32,447 bases of DNA from Flavobacterium sp. CF136 (GCF_000282055.1 NZ_AKJZ01000062.1:1-32447); one strand, 5' to 3'; positions 8,754 through 16,662 are shown, counted from the stretch's first letter. Notes: generated by a model from the letters alone, not told the origin. A program made the numbers and translations.

Positions 8754-8817
8754 TGTCAGTTCGAGCGGAGTCAAGAACAATTACGAATAAAGCATCTCAA
8801 CTCCGTTCGATGTGACA
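8754..8817. repeat. Dispersed imperfect inverted repeat
   Basis: The left arm 8754-8776 (TGTCAGTTCGAGCGGAGTCA...) and the right arm 8795-8817 (...CTCCGTTCGATGTGACA) are imperfect reverse complements around an 18-base spacer. Similar arms occur alone at 4590-4613 and, in core form, inside hemF at 10449-10472. It is probably one of the short palindromic repeats scattered in Flavobacterium genomes; no open frame is linked to it. Confidence 0.7.
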
Positions 8818-8887
8818 AAAATTTATGTGGTTATAAAAGATATAATTACTCCAGTCTATAGATTTTAAATACATTTTTTATACATTC

Positions 8888-9790
8888 TTATGTAATAGAC
8901 GCATCGTAAATTTCTTTAATTGTTTTGCCAAGCTTACTGTTAAATTCATCATCAGATTGAACAGCAGAAAGTCCTTCAGACAATGCTCTTGAAAAACTTG
9001 CAATCAATCCGTGATTTTGTGCCAATTTACGATTGGCTTCTTCTTCAGAATATCCTCCGGACAATGCCACAACCCGCACAACATGTGGATCTGACATTAA
9101 TTCCTTATAAAAATCATTTACAGTAGGAATAGACAGTTTCAGCATCACTTTCACATCTTTATCTAATGAGCTAAGTTGTTTTTTGATTTCTTCTTTTAGA
9201 ATTTCTTCTGATTTTTCCTTATCACCGCTGTAAATATCGACTTCAGGTTCAATGATTGGTATAAGTCCTTTTTCAAAAATTTGTTTACCAACTGCAAATT
9301 GTTGTTCTACTACTTCACGAATTCCTTCGGTATTTGCTTCTTTAATGACAGAACGCATCTTAGTTCCAAAAATGTTTCGTTCTACAGCTCGTGTTAGCAA
9401 TTCATCTAAATTAGGAATAGGTTTCATGATTTGTACGCCATTGGCAAGGTCAGCAAGTCCTTTGTCAACTTTTAAAAAAGGAACTATATTTTTCATTTCC
9501 CACAAATAGTCGGCAGTCCATTGTCCGTCAATTTTGCGGTCCATAGTGTTTTCAAACAAGATGGCGCCTAGAATATAATCGCTTTCAAAAGCAGGACTTT
9601 TAATAATTCGGGTTCTCATGTCATGCACAAGCGTGTACATTTCTTCTTCATTCGAATAACTGCTTTCCTGAACACCGTATTGTGCTAAGGCTTTTGGTGT
9701 GCTTCCGCCACTTTGATCTAACGCGGCGATGAATCCTTTTCCGGAATGCATACGATCTAATTGTGCAATGTTCATTTCTCTCGTTTCCAT
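8888..9790 (-). CDS. fda: Class I fructose-bisphosphate aldolase
   Basis: This cytoplasmic Schiff-base aldolase of glycolysis and gluconeogenesis splits fructose 1,6-bisphosphate into two triose phosphates. The 300-residue sequence matches the bacterial class I type at GKGFIAALDQSGGSTPKAL (18-36), ENTMDRKIDG, IPIIEPEVDIYSG and the catalytic lysine segment VMLKLSIP (K218). The SGGYS phosphate-binding loop is also present. I kept the ATG at 9790; the Met six codons in would match the start of relatives better and cannot be excluded. The gene lies 90 bases downstream of hemF on the same strand, with no terminator seen between, so partial read-through from the hem operon is possible. No functional link to heme is implied. 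Confidence 0.95.
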   Translation of the reverse strand: METREMNIAQLDRMHSGKGFIAALDQSGGSTPKALAQYGVQESSYSNEEEMYTLVHDMRTRIIKSPAFESDYILGAILFENTMDRKIDGQWTADYLWEMKNIVPFLKVDKGLADLANGVQIMKPIPNLDELLTRAVERNIFGTKMRSVIKEANTEGIREVVEQQFAVGKQIFEKGLIPIIEPEVDIYSGDKEKSEEILKEEIKKQLSSLDKDVKVMLKLSIPTVNDFYKELMSDPHVVRVVALSGGYSEEEANRKLAQNHGLIASFSRALSEGLSAVQSDDEFNSKLGKTIKEIYDASIT

Positions 9791-9880
9791 AATTTTAAAT
9801 TTTAGACTAAAGATTTTAGATTAAATTACAATTTAAATTTATGATTACAAAGAAGTTAAATAAATATTGGATTCAATTTA

Positions 9881-10804
9881 TTAGATCCATTCCCGGGGAT
9901 TTTCTAACACATTTACTAATTTTTCTTCTTCACTTCCGGATTCTGCATGATGATCATAAACCCATTGTACGTGCGGAGGAAGGCTCATTAAAATACTTTC
10001 GATCCTTCCGTTGGTTTTTAAGCCGAATAAAGTGCCTTTGTCATGAACTAAATTGAACTCAACATAACGGCCACGACGGATTTCCTGCCAGTTTCTATTT
10101 TCCGGTGAATACTCTAAATTCTTTCTTTTCTCCACAATTGGAACATACGCTTCAAGGAAACTATTGCCAACTTCGGACACAAAATTGAACCAGTTTTCCA
10201 TTGACATTTGCTCGTTTGCTTTGCAATAATCAAAGAATAAGCCGCCAATTCCTCGGGCTTCATTTCTGTGTGCATTCCAAAAATAAGTGTCACATTGTTT
10301 TTTATATTTTGGATAAAACTCAGGATTATGTTTGTCGCAAGCTGTTTTACAGGTTTGATGAAAGTGTTTTGCATCTTCTTCAAACAAATAATAAGGCGTT
10401 AAATCCTGTCCGCCGCCAAACCATTGCTGGATTATTTTCGGTGAACCTGTACTGAGCGAAGTCGAAGTATCATACATTTCAAAATAACGCCAGTTGGCAT
10501 GAACTGTAGGAACCATTGGATTTTTAGGATGTAAAACCAAACTCAGTCCGCAGGCAAAAAAATCTGCCTCCTCAACACCAAACATTTTCTGCATCGCTTC
10601 AGGCAATTTTCCGTGAACGGCTGATATATTTACACCGCCTTTTTCAAAAACGTTTCCATTTTCAATAACACGTGTTCTTCCACCACCGCCTTCCGGGCGT
10701 TTCCAAAGATCTTCACGGAATTTTGCAGTTCCGTCAACAGCTTCTAATCCAGCACAGATTTGGTCTTGTAACTTTTGTATGTAAGCGTAAAATTTATCTT
10801 TCAT
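9881..10804 (-). CDS. hemF: Oxygen-dependent coproporphyrinogen III oxidase
   Basis: HemF oxidatively decarboxylates coproporphyrinogen III to protoporphyrinogen IX using O2. Recognisable blocks are VIENGNVFEKGGVNISAVHG, NPMVPTVHANWRYFEMYD, WFGGGQDLTPYYLFEEDAKHFH, GIGGLFFDY and RRGRYVEFNLVHDKGT. I start at the ATG at 10804 (307 residues); a longer GTG-started frame would run through the end of the GNAT gene. The HemF start overlaps the GNAT stop by 11 bases, so translation is probably coupled. Residues 113-120 (TSTSLSTG), just before WFGGG, are extra relative to the E. coli enzyme as I recall it. They are encoded by a sequence resembling the dispersed repeat at 8754-8817, suggesting an in-frame repeat insertion. 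The catalytic blocks on either side are intact. Confidence 0.96.
   Translation of the reverse strand: MKDKFYAYIQKLQDQICAGLEAVDGTAKFREDLWKRPEGGGGRTRVIENGNVFEKGGVNISAVHGKLPEAMQKMFGVEEADFFACGLSLVLHPKNPMVPTVHANWRYFEMYDTSTSLSTGSPKIIQQWFGGGQDLTPYYLFEEDAKHFHQTCKTACDKHNPEFYPKYKKQCDTYFWNAHRNEARGIGGLFFDYCKANEQMSMENWFNFVSEVGNSFLEAYVPIVEKRKNLEYSPENRNWQEIRRGRYVEFNLVHDKGTLFGLKTNGRIESILMSLPPHVQWVYDHHAESGSEEEKLVNVLENPREWI
10449..10472. repeat. Repeat-like sequence inside hemF
   Basis: The plus strand reads TGTACTGAGCGAAGTCGAAG and then TATCA. The core GAGCGAAGTCGAA matches GAGCGGAGTCAAG of the intergenic repeat at 8754-8776 with a few base changes. It encodes eight residues of HemF without shifting the frame. 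Confidence 0.55.
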
Positions 10805-11345
10805 TGTTATTGTATTCTGATTTGAGTAAGCCGAAATAAACAGAGTTTTGCAATTCGCCATCACCATTTCTAAACTCGTCACGTAATATTCCTTCTTGTT
10901 TGAAATGATGTTTTAAAGCAATCTGTTGACTTGCAAAATTAATTTCTGAAGTACAGATGAAAACTTTGTTCATCATCAGTTCATTAAAACAAAAGGCAAG
11001 TGCATTTGAAACCATTTTTGAAGTGATTCCTTTTCCCTGATAATCTTCATCAATGAAATAACCCAATTCACATTTTGAAATGTGGTAATCTATCGTTTTT
11101 ACGCATAAATAACCAATTAAATCATTGGTTTTGATATCTCTTGCATAAAAATAAAATCCTTCGCTGTTCTTTTCTTTGTCAAGACTGACTGCGAGAAAAT
11201 CTTCTGCTTTCTTTAAAGAATCAGAATTAGCCAGGGTTACAGGAAAAGTTTTTCCAATATGATTTTTGTTCTTATCAATTAGCTTGTAGAACTCTGTGGG
11301 AAGAATGTTTTCAATTCGGTCTGTTTTCCAATCTGTAAAACTCAT
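10794..11345 (-). CDS. GNAT-family N-acetyltransferase (RimJ/RimL-like)
   Basis: This 183-residue protein has the GNAT fold order: an acceptor-side start (TDRIENILPTEFYKLI), central strands with LIGYLCVKTIDY and CELGYFIDEDYQGKGITSKMV. The acetyl-CoA pyrophosphate loop YQGKGI matches (R/Q)xxGxG/A, followed by helix SKMVSNALAFCF. The later ...ICTSEINFASQQIALKHHFKQEGI contains the Asn-xx-Ser/Ala...ALK-x-x-F pattern of the RimJ/RimL branch, which modifies ribosomal protein N-termini or small molecules. The substrate is not predictable. It starts 2 bases after the stop of the 125-residue unknown gene and overlaps hemF by 11 bases, so all three are one operon segment. Confidence 0.92.
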   Translation of the reverse strand: MSFTDWKTDRIENILPTEFYKLIDKNKNHIGKTFPVTLANSDSLKKAEDFLAVSLDKEKNSEGFYFYARDIKTNDLIGYLCVKTIDYHISKCELGYFIDEDYQGKGITSKMVSNALAFCFNELMMNKVFICTSEINFASQQIALKHHFKQEGILRDEFRNGDGELQNSVYFGLLKSEYNNNER

Positions 11346-11347
11346 TT

Positions 11348-11725
11348 CTATTTGTTTTTGGCAGAAGCGATTTTAGCATTTATCCCAAACGAAAAAACCT
11401 TACTTTCCTGATGAATATATTGATAAAGGGTCAAAGCTTTATTTTCAAAATCATAGTTTTCTGTTTTTGAAAATTCCATCAAAAAATCTGCAAATTGTTC
11501 CAATTGATTAAAATCTAAATGACAGCGAATTAATAAAGTGATTAATTCTTCATTTTGATAATCTGTTAAACTTTCAATATTTAAACCGAATTCTTTTAAC
11601 TGATTTTCAATGTTAAACTTTTCATCGTCTGTCAACAATTTAGGTACAAAGTCAAGAGAGCGCAATGTTTTCAGGACATTGTCAATTCTGATAGATTCTT
11701 CGTCTCTTAGGCCTTTGTTGAGCAT
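11348..11725 (-). CDS. Unrecognised small helical protein
   Basis: This is a 125-residue, cytoplasmic-looking protein made mostly of amphipathic helices, with no signal peptide, membrane span or cysteine motif. It carries a Leu/Glu-rich middle (LLIRCHLDFNQLEQFADFLMEFSK) and ends in a short basic tail. I do not recognise a family. The spacing (2 bases to the GNAT gene behind it) points to translational coupling, so it may act with the acetyltransferase, for example as a partner, but this is inference from position only. Confidence 0.72.
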   Translation of the reverse strand: MLNKGLRDEESIRIDNVLKTLRSLDFVPKLLTDDEKFNIENQLKEFGLNIESLTDYQNEELITLLIRCHLDFNQLEQFADFLMEFSKTENYDFENKALTLYQYIHQESKVFSFGINAKIASAKNK

Positions 11726-11752
11726 CTTATATTGATTGTCACGAGTGGTTTA

Positions 11753-12175
11753 TTAAAGATTTATATCATTGTAATAAATTAAAAACCACTTATTATTTAT
11801 TCTTTTAAACTTTCTTTCAACTTCAAATCCACTTTCTGGAATCCAATATTTTTCTACAACTAATGTATCCGATTTTGTCAAACTATGTTTATAATCTTTG
11901 GTTTGACTTGTCTCACTAACTAAAGTCTTCAGCATTTCCCAATTTTTCAATGTCCAATCATGTTTTTCAAAACCATCAATTGACTTTCCACCAATTGGAA
12001 AATTTACTCTTGCCAATTGAAAAATTGAATCAGTATGAAAACGAATATTGAATTCGTTAAAATTTTCAATTTCGGTTGCAGTATTCCTTATTTGGTAATT
12101 GTTGAGGTTCTTCTTCCGATTACAACTAACCGTAAAGAAATTAACTAAAAGTACTATTAAGATAAAATGTCTCAT
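11753..12175 (-). CDS. Unrecognised lipoprotein, 140 residues
   Basis: A lipoprotein signal, MRHFILIVLLVNFFTVSC, places the lipidated Cys at residue 18, followed by a basic and polar linker (NRKKNLNN). The mature part is short, with segments such as VNFPIGGKSIDGFEKHDW and a beta-rich end (RINNKWFLIYYND) recalling small DUF-type lipoproteins of Bacteroidetes that contain a single compact domain. No enzyme motif is visible. It lies 55 bases downstream of hemE, after an imperfect hairpin, and 27 bases before the next unknown gene, so it is probably an accessory member of the hem transcript. Confidence 0.75.
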   Translation of the reverse strand: MRHFILIVLLVNFFTVSCNRKKNLNNYQIRNTATEIENFNEFNIRFHTDSIFQLARVNFPIGGKSIDGFEKHDWTLKNWEMLKTLVSETSQTKDYKHSLTKSDTLVVEKYWIPESGFEVERKFKRINNKWFLIYYNDINL

Positions 12176-12187
12176 AAATTGCTCATA

Positions 12188-12230
12188 TTATAGTTGCAGT
12201 TATTGATTTTCCAAAAATCAGCGACTATAA
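12188..12230 (-). other. Bulged hairpin between hemE and the lipoprotein gene
   Basis: TTATAGTTGC (12188-12197) pairs with GCGACTATAA (12221-12230) apart from one wobble, and inside it TGATTTT (12204-12210) pairs with AAAATCA (12214-12220), leaving a 6-base bulge on one side. It directly abuts the hemE stop. There is no T-run, so it may be an RNA processing or stability element and not a terminator. Confidence 0.35.
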
Positions 12231-13259
12231 CTATTTTACCCCGTATTCCTTCACAGCATCAATAAATGCTTTGGCGTGATCTACAGGTATATTTGGCAAA
12301 ATTCCGTGACCTAAATTTACGATATATTTGTCTTTTCCAAATTCGTCGATCATTTCATGAACCATTTTTTTGATGGTTGGAATTGGAGAAAGCAATCTTG
12401 ACGGATCGAAATTTCCTTGCAAAGTAACCTTTCCACCAGACAAATAACGGGCATTTCTAGCTGAGCAAGTCCAATCTACACCAAGCGCAGAAGCTTTACT
12501 TTTCCCCATTTCATTAAGGGCAAACCAACAGCCTTTTCCGAAAACAATAACCGGAGTAACTTCAGCCAAAGCTTCAACGATCTGGTTGATGTATTTCCAT
12601 GAAAATTCCTGATAATCAACAGGAGAAAGCATTCCTCCCCATGAATCAAAAATCTGAACGGCATCAACACCCGATTTTACTTTTTCTTTTAAGTATAAAA
12701 TAGTGGTGTCTGTAATTTTTTGCAATAATGTATGCGCTGCGACAGGATTTGAAAAGCAAAATCCTTTTGCAGTATCAAAACTTTTAGAACCTTTTCCTTC
12801 AACAGCATAACAGAAGATTGTCCAGGGAGATCCCGCGAAACCAATAAGCGGAACCTCATCGTTAAGCATTTCTTTAGTCAGTTTTACGGCATCAAAAACG
12901 TAGCCTAAAGTTTCATTCACGTCCGGGACAAAAACCTGATTTACTTGTTCCATTGTACGAATTGGATCTGGAATAATAGGTCCCAGATTGTCTTTCAATT
13001 CCACATGGATTCCCATAGCACGGGGCACAACCAAAATATCCGAAAATAAAATGGCAGCATCCGGAGCAATTCTGCGAATTGGCTGAACGGTAATTTCTGC
13101 GGCTAATTCCGGAGTTTCACATCTTGTGAAAAAATCATATTTATCACGTAAAGCTCGGAATTCAGGTAAATATCTTCCTGCTTGACGCATCATCCAAACT
13201 GGTGGACGCTGAACAGTTTCTCCTTTTAATGCTTTTAAAAATAGGTCGTTTTTTAACAT
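12231..13259 (-). CDS. hemE: Uroporphyrinogen III decarboxylase
   Basis: HemE removes four acetate carboxyl groups from uroporphyrinogen III to give coproporphyrinogen III in the cytosol. The 342-residue protein carries the N-terminal signature RPPVWMMRQAGRYLPEFRAL (residues 18-37), the FSDILVVPRAMG stretch with the catalytic aspartate, GFAGSPWTIFCYAVEGKGSK, FDSWGGMLSP and the C-terminal NLGHGILPNIPVDHAKAFID. Length and motifs are complete. It follows hemD by 99 bases; the gap holds a period-7 repeat (13271-13346) and not a terminator, so read-through from hemA is plausible. The following genes down to hemF run the same way. Confidence 0.98.
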   Translation of the reverse strand: MLKNDLFLKALKGETVQRPPVWMMRQAGRYLPEFRALRDKYDFFTRCETPELAAEITVQPIRRIAPDAAILFSDILVVPRAMGIHVELKDNLGPIIPDPIRTMEQVNQVFVPDVNETLGYVFDAVKLTKEMLNDEVPLIGFAGSPWTIFCYAVEGKGSKSFDTAKGFCFSNPVAAHTLLQKITDTTILYLKEKVKSGVDAVQIFDSWGGMLSPVDYQEFSWKYINQIVEALAEVTPVIVFGKGCWFALNEMGKSKASALGVDWTCSARNARYLSGGKVTLQGNFDPSRLLSPIPTIKKMVHEMIDEFGKDKYIVNLGHGILPNIPVDHAKAFIDAVKEYGVK

Positions 13260-13270
13260 GGGTTTTTATT

Positions 13271-13346
13271 GCTTTAGGCTTTAAGCTCTAGGCTCTAAGC
13301 GTTTGTTTGTCTTTAATTTTTTTGCTTATGGCTTACTGCCTAAAGC
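13271..13346. repeat. Period-7 tandem repeat between hemE and hemD
   Basis: Four 7-base units GCTTTAG GCTTTAA GCTCTAG GCTCTAA occupy 13271-13298, with GC following. After a 23-base T-rich gap a second run GCTTATG GCTTACT GCCTAAA lies at 13324-13344. GC recurs every 7 bases in both runs. Confidence 0.8.
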
Positions 13347-13358
13347 ATATTGCTATAA

Positions 13359-14024
13359 CTATTTATATTCTTGTAAAACATCCTCAATCACATCTTCAAC
13401 GGTTGGCTGATCTGCAATTATGATGTTTTTGGTAATTTTATGTAAAGCTTCTGCGGTGGTTTCCCCAATACAAAAGCAGGTTTCTTTTTTTATAGTATTC
13501 TCTTTTAAATAACTTTCAACACCGGACGGACTGAAAAATAAGATTGCATTTGCCGGAGTTTTTATTTTTTGAGGTGTTAATGACGTTTCATAAACCTGAA
13601 TTTCATTGAATTTCACTTCGGCTTCTTTTAAGGCTTTTGGTAAGGTTTCCCTGCGTAGATTTCCGCTGAAAAAAGTGAAGCTTTCCTTGCCGTAAATTAA
13701 AGTAATGATTTCGGCTAAATCTGAAGCATAACCAGTGTAAGCCACAACATTAAACCCACTTTCAGACAAAAGAATCTTTGTTTTTAATCCGACACAAAAA
13801 ACGTTTTTGGTTTTTAATTCTTCCTGGTTTGAAACTGCTAAAACGCTGTGAACCGCATTTTGACTGGTAAAAATTAAATTATCGTTGAGGTCTTTAATCT
13901 CAAAAGGTTTGTTTTCAGTTTGGATGAAGTCTGCTTCAATAAGTTCAAGACCTGCTTTTTGCAATTCTTGCTTATGAACACCCGACAGCTTTTTTGTAGA
14001 TATTATTTGAATTGATTTCGCCAT
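13359..14024 (-). CDS. hemD: Uroporphyrinogen III synthase
   Basis: HemD closes hydroxymethylbilane to uroporphyrinogen III, inverting ring D. Its family diverges strongly, so recognition rests on length (221 residues), on two alpha/beta halves with the KENTIKKETCFCIGETTAEAL region of the second half (invariant-like Gly-Thr-xx-Ala pattern) and the FFSPSGVESYL segment, and on its place directly behind hemC. Its ATG overlaps the hemC stop by one base (TAATG), a sign of translational coupling. Together these make the call strong even without conserved catalytic residues. Confidence 0.93.
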   Translation of the reverse strand: MAKSIQIISTKKLSGVHKQELQKAGLELIEADFIQTENKPFEIKDLNDNLIFTSQNAVHSVLAVSNQEELKTKNVFCVGLKTKILLSESGFNVVAYTGYASDLAEIITLIYGKESFTFFSGNLRRETLPKALKEAEVKFNEIQVYETSLTPQKIKTPANAILFFSPSGVESYLKENTIKKETCFCIGETTAEALHKITKNIIIADQPTVEDVIEDVLQEYK

Positions 14025-14950
14025 TATTTTTTCAGGGAATCTTTAATAGTTTGCATCAATTCGGTTCCGCCATTGTTCAAAATCTCCTGAGCAGCGAAGA
14101 ATCCAAGTTTTTTCCATTCTCCAATTTCAACTGTTTTGTCGATTTCGAGTTTTTGTTTCCCATCAACAGAAAGCAAAACACCTTGAAAGTGAAGTGTATC
14201 TTCGTCTTCATTATAAGTAACTAAAGCTCCAATTGGTGCGGTACAACCGCCTTCTAAAGTTCTTAAAAACTGACGTTCGATATAAGTGCAGATCTCAGTT
14301 TCAATATGATTTAATTGAGATAAAGCATCCAGGGTATAATTGTCGTTTTCCATTGCCACAACCATCATTGCTCCTTGCGCCGGCGCCGGAATCATCCAGT
14401 CTAAATTGATATAATTTTCTGGTTTTAAGTTGATACGCTCCAAACCTGCAGCGGCAAAAACAGCTCCGTCCCAGTTATTATCTTGTAATTTTTGCATACG
14501 GGTGTTTACGTTTCCGCGTAAATCAACCACAGTATGATTAGGATATTTATTGAACCATTGTGCCTGACGTCTAAGACTTCCGGTTGCAATTGTACTTGGT
14601 TTATCAGTAAAATCAGGATTTCCTTTATGGACCAAAATATCTAAAACATTGGCTCTTTCTAAAACCGCTGCCTGAACAATACCTTTTGGTAAAGCTGTCG
14701 GAACATCTTTCATCGAATGAACAGCAATATCCACATCACCATTGATCATAGCAATATCTAAAGTTTTCGTAAAAATTCCAGTAATTCCGAGTTCGTAAAG
14801 TGGTTTGTCCAGAATAATATCACCTGTTGATTTTACGGCTACAATTTTAGTTTCGTAACCTAAATCATTTAGCATTTTTTCAACAGTATGCGCTTGCCAA
14901 AGTGCCAATTCGCTGTCGCGAGTTCCTATTCTAATAACTTTTTGAGCCAT
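14024..14950 (-). CDS. hemC: Hydroxymethylbilane synthase (porphobilinogen deaminase)
   Basis: HemC joins four porphobilinogens into hydroxymethylbilane. The dipyrromethane cofactor cysteine is C236 in LEGGCTAPIGA. The catalytic aspartate is D82 in HSMKDVPTALP, and the substrate-binding arginines lie in GSLRRQAQ and DLRGNVNTRMQKL. Length (308) is normal. Translation starts at the ATG at 14950; hemA ends 49 bases upstream, and the stop overlaps hemD by one base. This places hemA-hemC-hemD in one operon, with hemE behind. Confidence 0.98.
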   Translation of the reverse strand: MAQKVIRIGTRDSELALWQAHTVEKMLNDLGYETKIVAVKSTGDIILDKPLYELGITGIFTKTLDIAMINGDVDIAVHSMKDVPTALPKGIVQAAVLERANVLDILVHKGNPDFTDKPSTIATGSLRRQAQWFNKYPNHTVVDLRGNVNTRMQKLQDNNWDGAVFAAAGLERINLKPENYINLDWMIPAPAQGAMMVVAMENDNYTLDALSQLNHIETEICTYIERQFLRTLEGGCTAPIGALVTYNEDEDTLHFQGVLLSVDGKQKLEIDKTVEIGEWKKLGFFAAQEILNNGGTELMQTIKDSLKK

Positions 14951-14999
14951 ATTGTTTTTGGATCCTTAAGAAATAAGGAACATTCTATTTTTAAACTAT

Positions 15000-16304
15000 T
15001 TATGAAAGATTGATTTTGTATTTTTCTTCGGCTGGTGAAGGAGTGTTTTTCGGTGCAAGCTGTCCGATTTGAAATACTTTTTCAATAAACTCAATACTTT
15101 CATCGATCGAAGTGTTCTCGTCTTTCAGGTGGCTTGCAAAATGACTGGTAATTTTTTGGATAATCCTGGAACCGATTAAATCAGCCTGTGCTTCATCAAA
15201 ATTTGATGTTTTCTTTCTTTGGAAAGCCAATTCGCTCGCTACAATATCGTTTAATTTTGCTTTCAATGCGTGAATGGTTGGTGCATATTTTCGCCCATTC
15301 ATCCAGGTATTAAATTCTAATTTTATGTCTTCAATAATAGCTTCGGCAGCAGGAATATGCTGTTTTCTTCTTTCCAGGGTATCGTCTGTTATTTGAGATA
15401 AATAATCCAAATGTATTAAGCTTACACCCGGTATTTGTTCTACATCCGGATTCACATTTCTTGGAATGGATAAATCCAGGATTAATAAGGGTTTCTTTAA
15501 ATTCAATAATGTTTTGTCAATAGTTGGATTTTTTGCTCCCGTGGCTACAACCAAGACATCTGCTTGTTGAATTTCTTCTTGTAAATTGGCATAATCCTTA
15601 ACAATAACATTTAGTTTTCCTGCCAATATTTCGGCTTTATTTTTTGTTCTGTTTATAAGAGTAATATGGCCGTTTTTAGTGTGTTTTACTAAATTTTCAC
15701 ATGTATTTCTGCCTATTTTGCCTGTTCCGAATAATAGAATGTTTTTGTTTCCAATCTCTTCTACATTTCGGATAATATATTGAACTGATGCAAACGAAAC
15801 CGATGTTGCACCAGAAGAAATTTCAGTATCTGTTTTGATTTTTTTACTCGCCTGAATAACGGAGTTTACCAAACGATCCAGAAACGTATTCACCAGACCT
15901 TCTAATTTACTAGAGTTAAAAGCGATTTTAATTTGACTGATAATTTCAAAATCACCAAGTATCTGACTGTCTAAACCTGTTCCTACACGAAACATATGAT
16001 TAACAGCCTCTTGATTTTTGTAGATATAAGCAACTTCTCGAAATTCTTCTACAGAGCCATTGCTGTTATCGCAAAGTAATTTAATTAATTCATATGGGTG
16101 ATTGGCAAAACCATAAATTTCAGTTCTATTACAAGTAGAAGTGACGATCAATGATTCTATTCCTTCGGCTTTGGCCTGCACCAACAAATCAGATTGTGCT
16201 TTAGTATCTAAACTAAATTTTCCTCTAATTGTAGCATCTGCTTTTTTGTAACTTAAACCTAAAGCGTAAAAAGTGGTGGTTCTGGACATGTTAAAATTTT
16301 CCAT
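15000..16304 (-). CDS. hemA: Glutamyl-tRNA reductase
   Basis: HemA reduces the glutamate on tRNA-Glu to glutamate-1-semialdehyde, the first committed step of C5-pathway heme synthesis and usually the regulated one. The catalytic cysteine is C58 in TSTCNRTEIYG. The NADPH-binding domain shows LLFGTGKIGRNTCENL and NRTKNKAEILAGKL, and the dimerization helices follow near the end. Its 434 residues match the family. Two Met starts are possible, at 16304 and five codons in at 16289; the upstream region has a TAnnTTTG box at 16330-16337, so either is usable. It heads the leftward hem operon and is the natural point of control. hemL, the next step, is not in the window. Confidence 0.97.
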   Translation of the reverse strand: MENFNMSRTTTFYALGLSYKKADATIRGKFSLDTKAQSDLLVQAKAEGIESLIVTSTCNRTEIYGFANHPYELIKLLCDNSNGSVEEFREVAYIYKNQEAVNHMFRVGTGLDSQILGDFEIISQIKIAFNSSKLEGLVNTFLDRLVNSVIQASKKIKTDTEISSGATSVSFASVQYIIRNVEEIGNKNILLFGTGKIGRNTCENLVKHTKNGHITLINRTKNKAEILAGKLNVIVKDYANLQEEIQQADVLVVATGAKNPTIDKTLLNLKKPLLILDLSIPRNVNPDVEQIPGVSLIHLDYLSQITDDTLERRKQHIPAAEAIIEDIKLEFNTWMNGRKYAPTIHALKAKLNDIVASELAFQRKKTSNFDEAQADLIGSRIIQKITSHFASHLKDENTSIDESIEFIEKVFQIGQLAPKNTPSPAEEKYKINLS

Positions 16305-16329
16305 ATTATACTTTTCTTAAAAAGTTCAA

Positions 16330-16337
16330 CAAAATTA
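16330..16337 (-). promoter_or_regulatory. Likely -7 box for the hemA operon
   Basis: The minus strand reads TAATTTTG, fitting TAnnTTTG about 26 bases before the hemA ATG. No well-placed -33 TTG is seen. Confidence 0.4.
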
Positions 16338-16471
16338 TTACTAACTACTTTATAAAAATAACGCTGGAAGTTCTTTTTATATCGCTAAGGAATAAATTGA
16401 CTCAAAATAGCATTCTAAATAGTCATTATTTGCCATTTATAATGATATCAAGCATTCAATAACCTACTATG

Positions 16472-16479
16472 TATATTTG
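16472..16479 (+). promoter_or_regulatory. Possible rightward -7 box in the hemA intergenic region
   Basis: TATATTTG is a full match to TAnnTTTG, on the strand opposite to hemA, with no protein gene downstream before the hairpin terminator at 16621-16649. No -33 TTG is present. Confidence 0.3.
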
Positions 16480-16485
16480 TTCTAA

Positions 16486-16649
16486 ATAACAACTTTGCTT
16501 TTGCTTTAAATAATATAGAAAAAAACATCGCTATGAGTTCAGAAATGCAATTAAATTTATAAATGATTCACTTTCATAATACTAATGAAAGTTTGCAAAT
16601 AAAAAACAGCTTGATGAAATAAAACCCTACCTTTTCAGGCAGGGTTTTT
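16486..16649 (+). ncRNA. Candidate small RNA between hemA and the globin-like gene
   Basis: The gap 16305-16662 (358 bases) holds no recognisable protein gene. On the plus strand it does hold a TATATTTG box, then a tiny frame ATG...TAA of 9 codons at 16533-16562, a perfect 8-bp stem-loop (ACTTTCAT 16570-16577, ATGAAAGT 16585-16592), and a hairpin with a T5 tail (16621-16649). That order could make a short RNA of about 160 bases. The evidence is positional only; the hairpin is also placed to end the leftward globin-like operon. Confidence 0.25.
16615..16649. terminator. Hairpin terminator downstream of the globin-like gene
   Basis: The stem AAAACCCT-A-CCT (16621-16632) and AGG-C-AGGGTTTT (16637-16648) has one internal mismatch and a 4-base loop. 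An A-rich stretch precedes it (T-rich on the minus strand) and a T-run follows at 16645-16649. It lies 14 bases past the stop at 16663 of the minus-strand gene. Confidence 0.8.
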
Positions 16650-16662
16650 AACAGAAAACAAA

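Noticed and set aside
8496..8780. Minus-strand frame overlapping the terminator after the 590-residue protein
   Set aside because: It runs through the hairpin and the dispersed repeat and opposes a supported gene.
10805..10882. Longer N-terminus for HemF from a GTG at 10882
   Set aside because: It would run through the GNAT gene end; the domain begins properly at the ATG at 10804.
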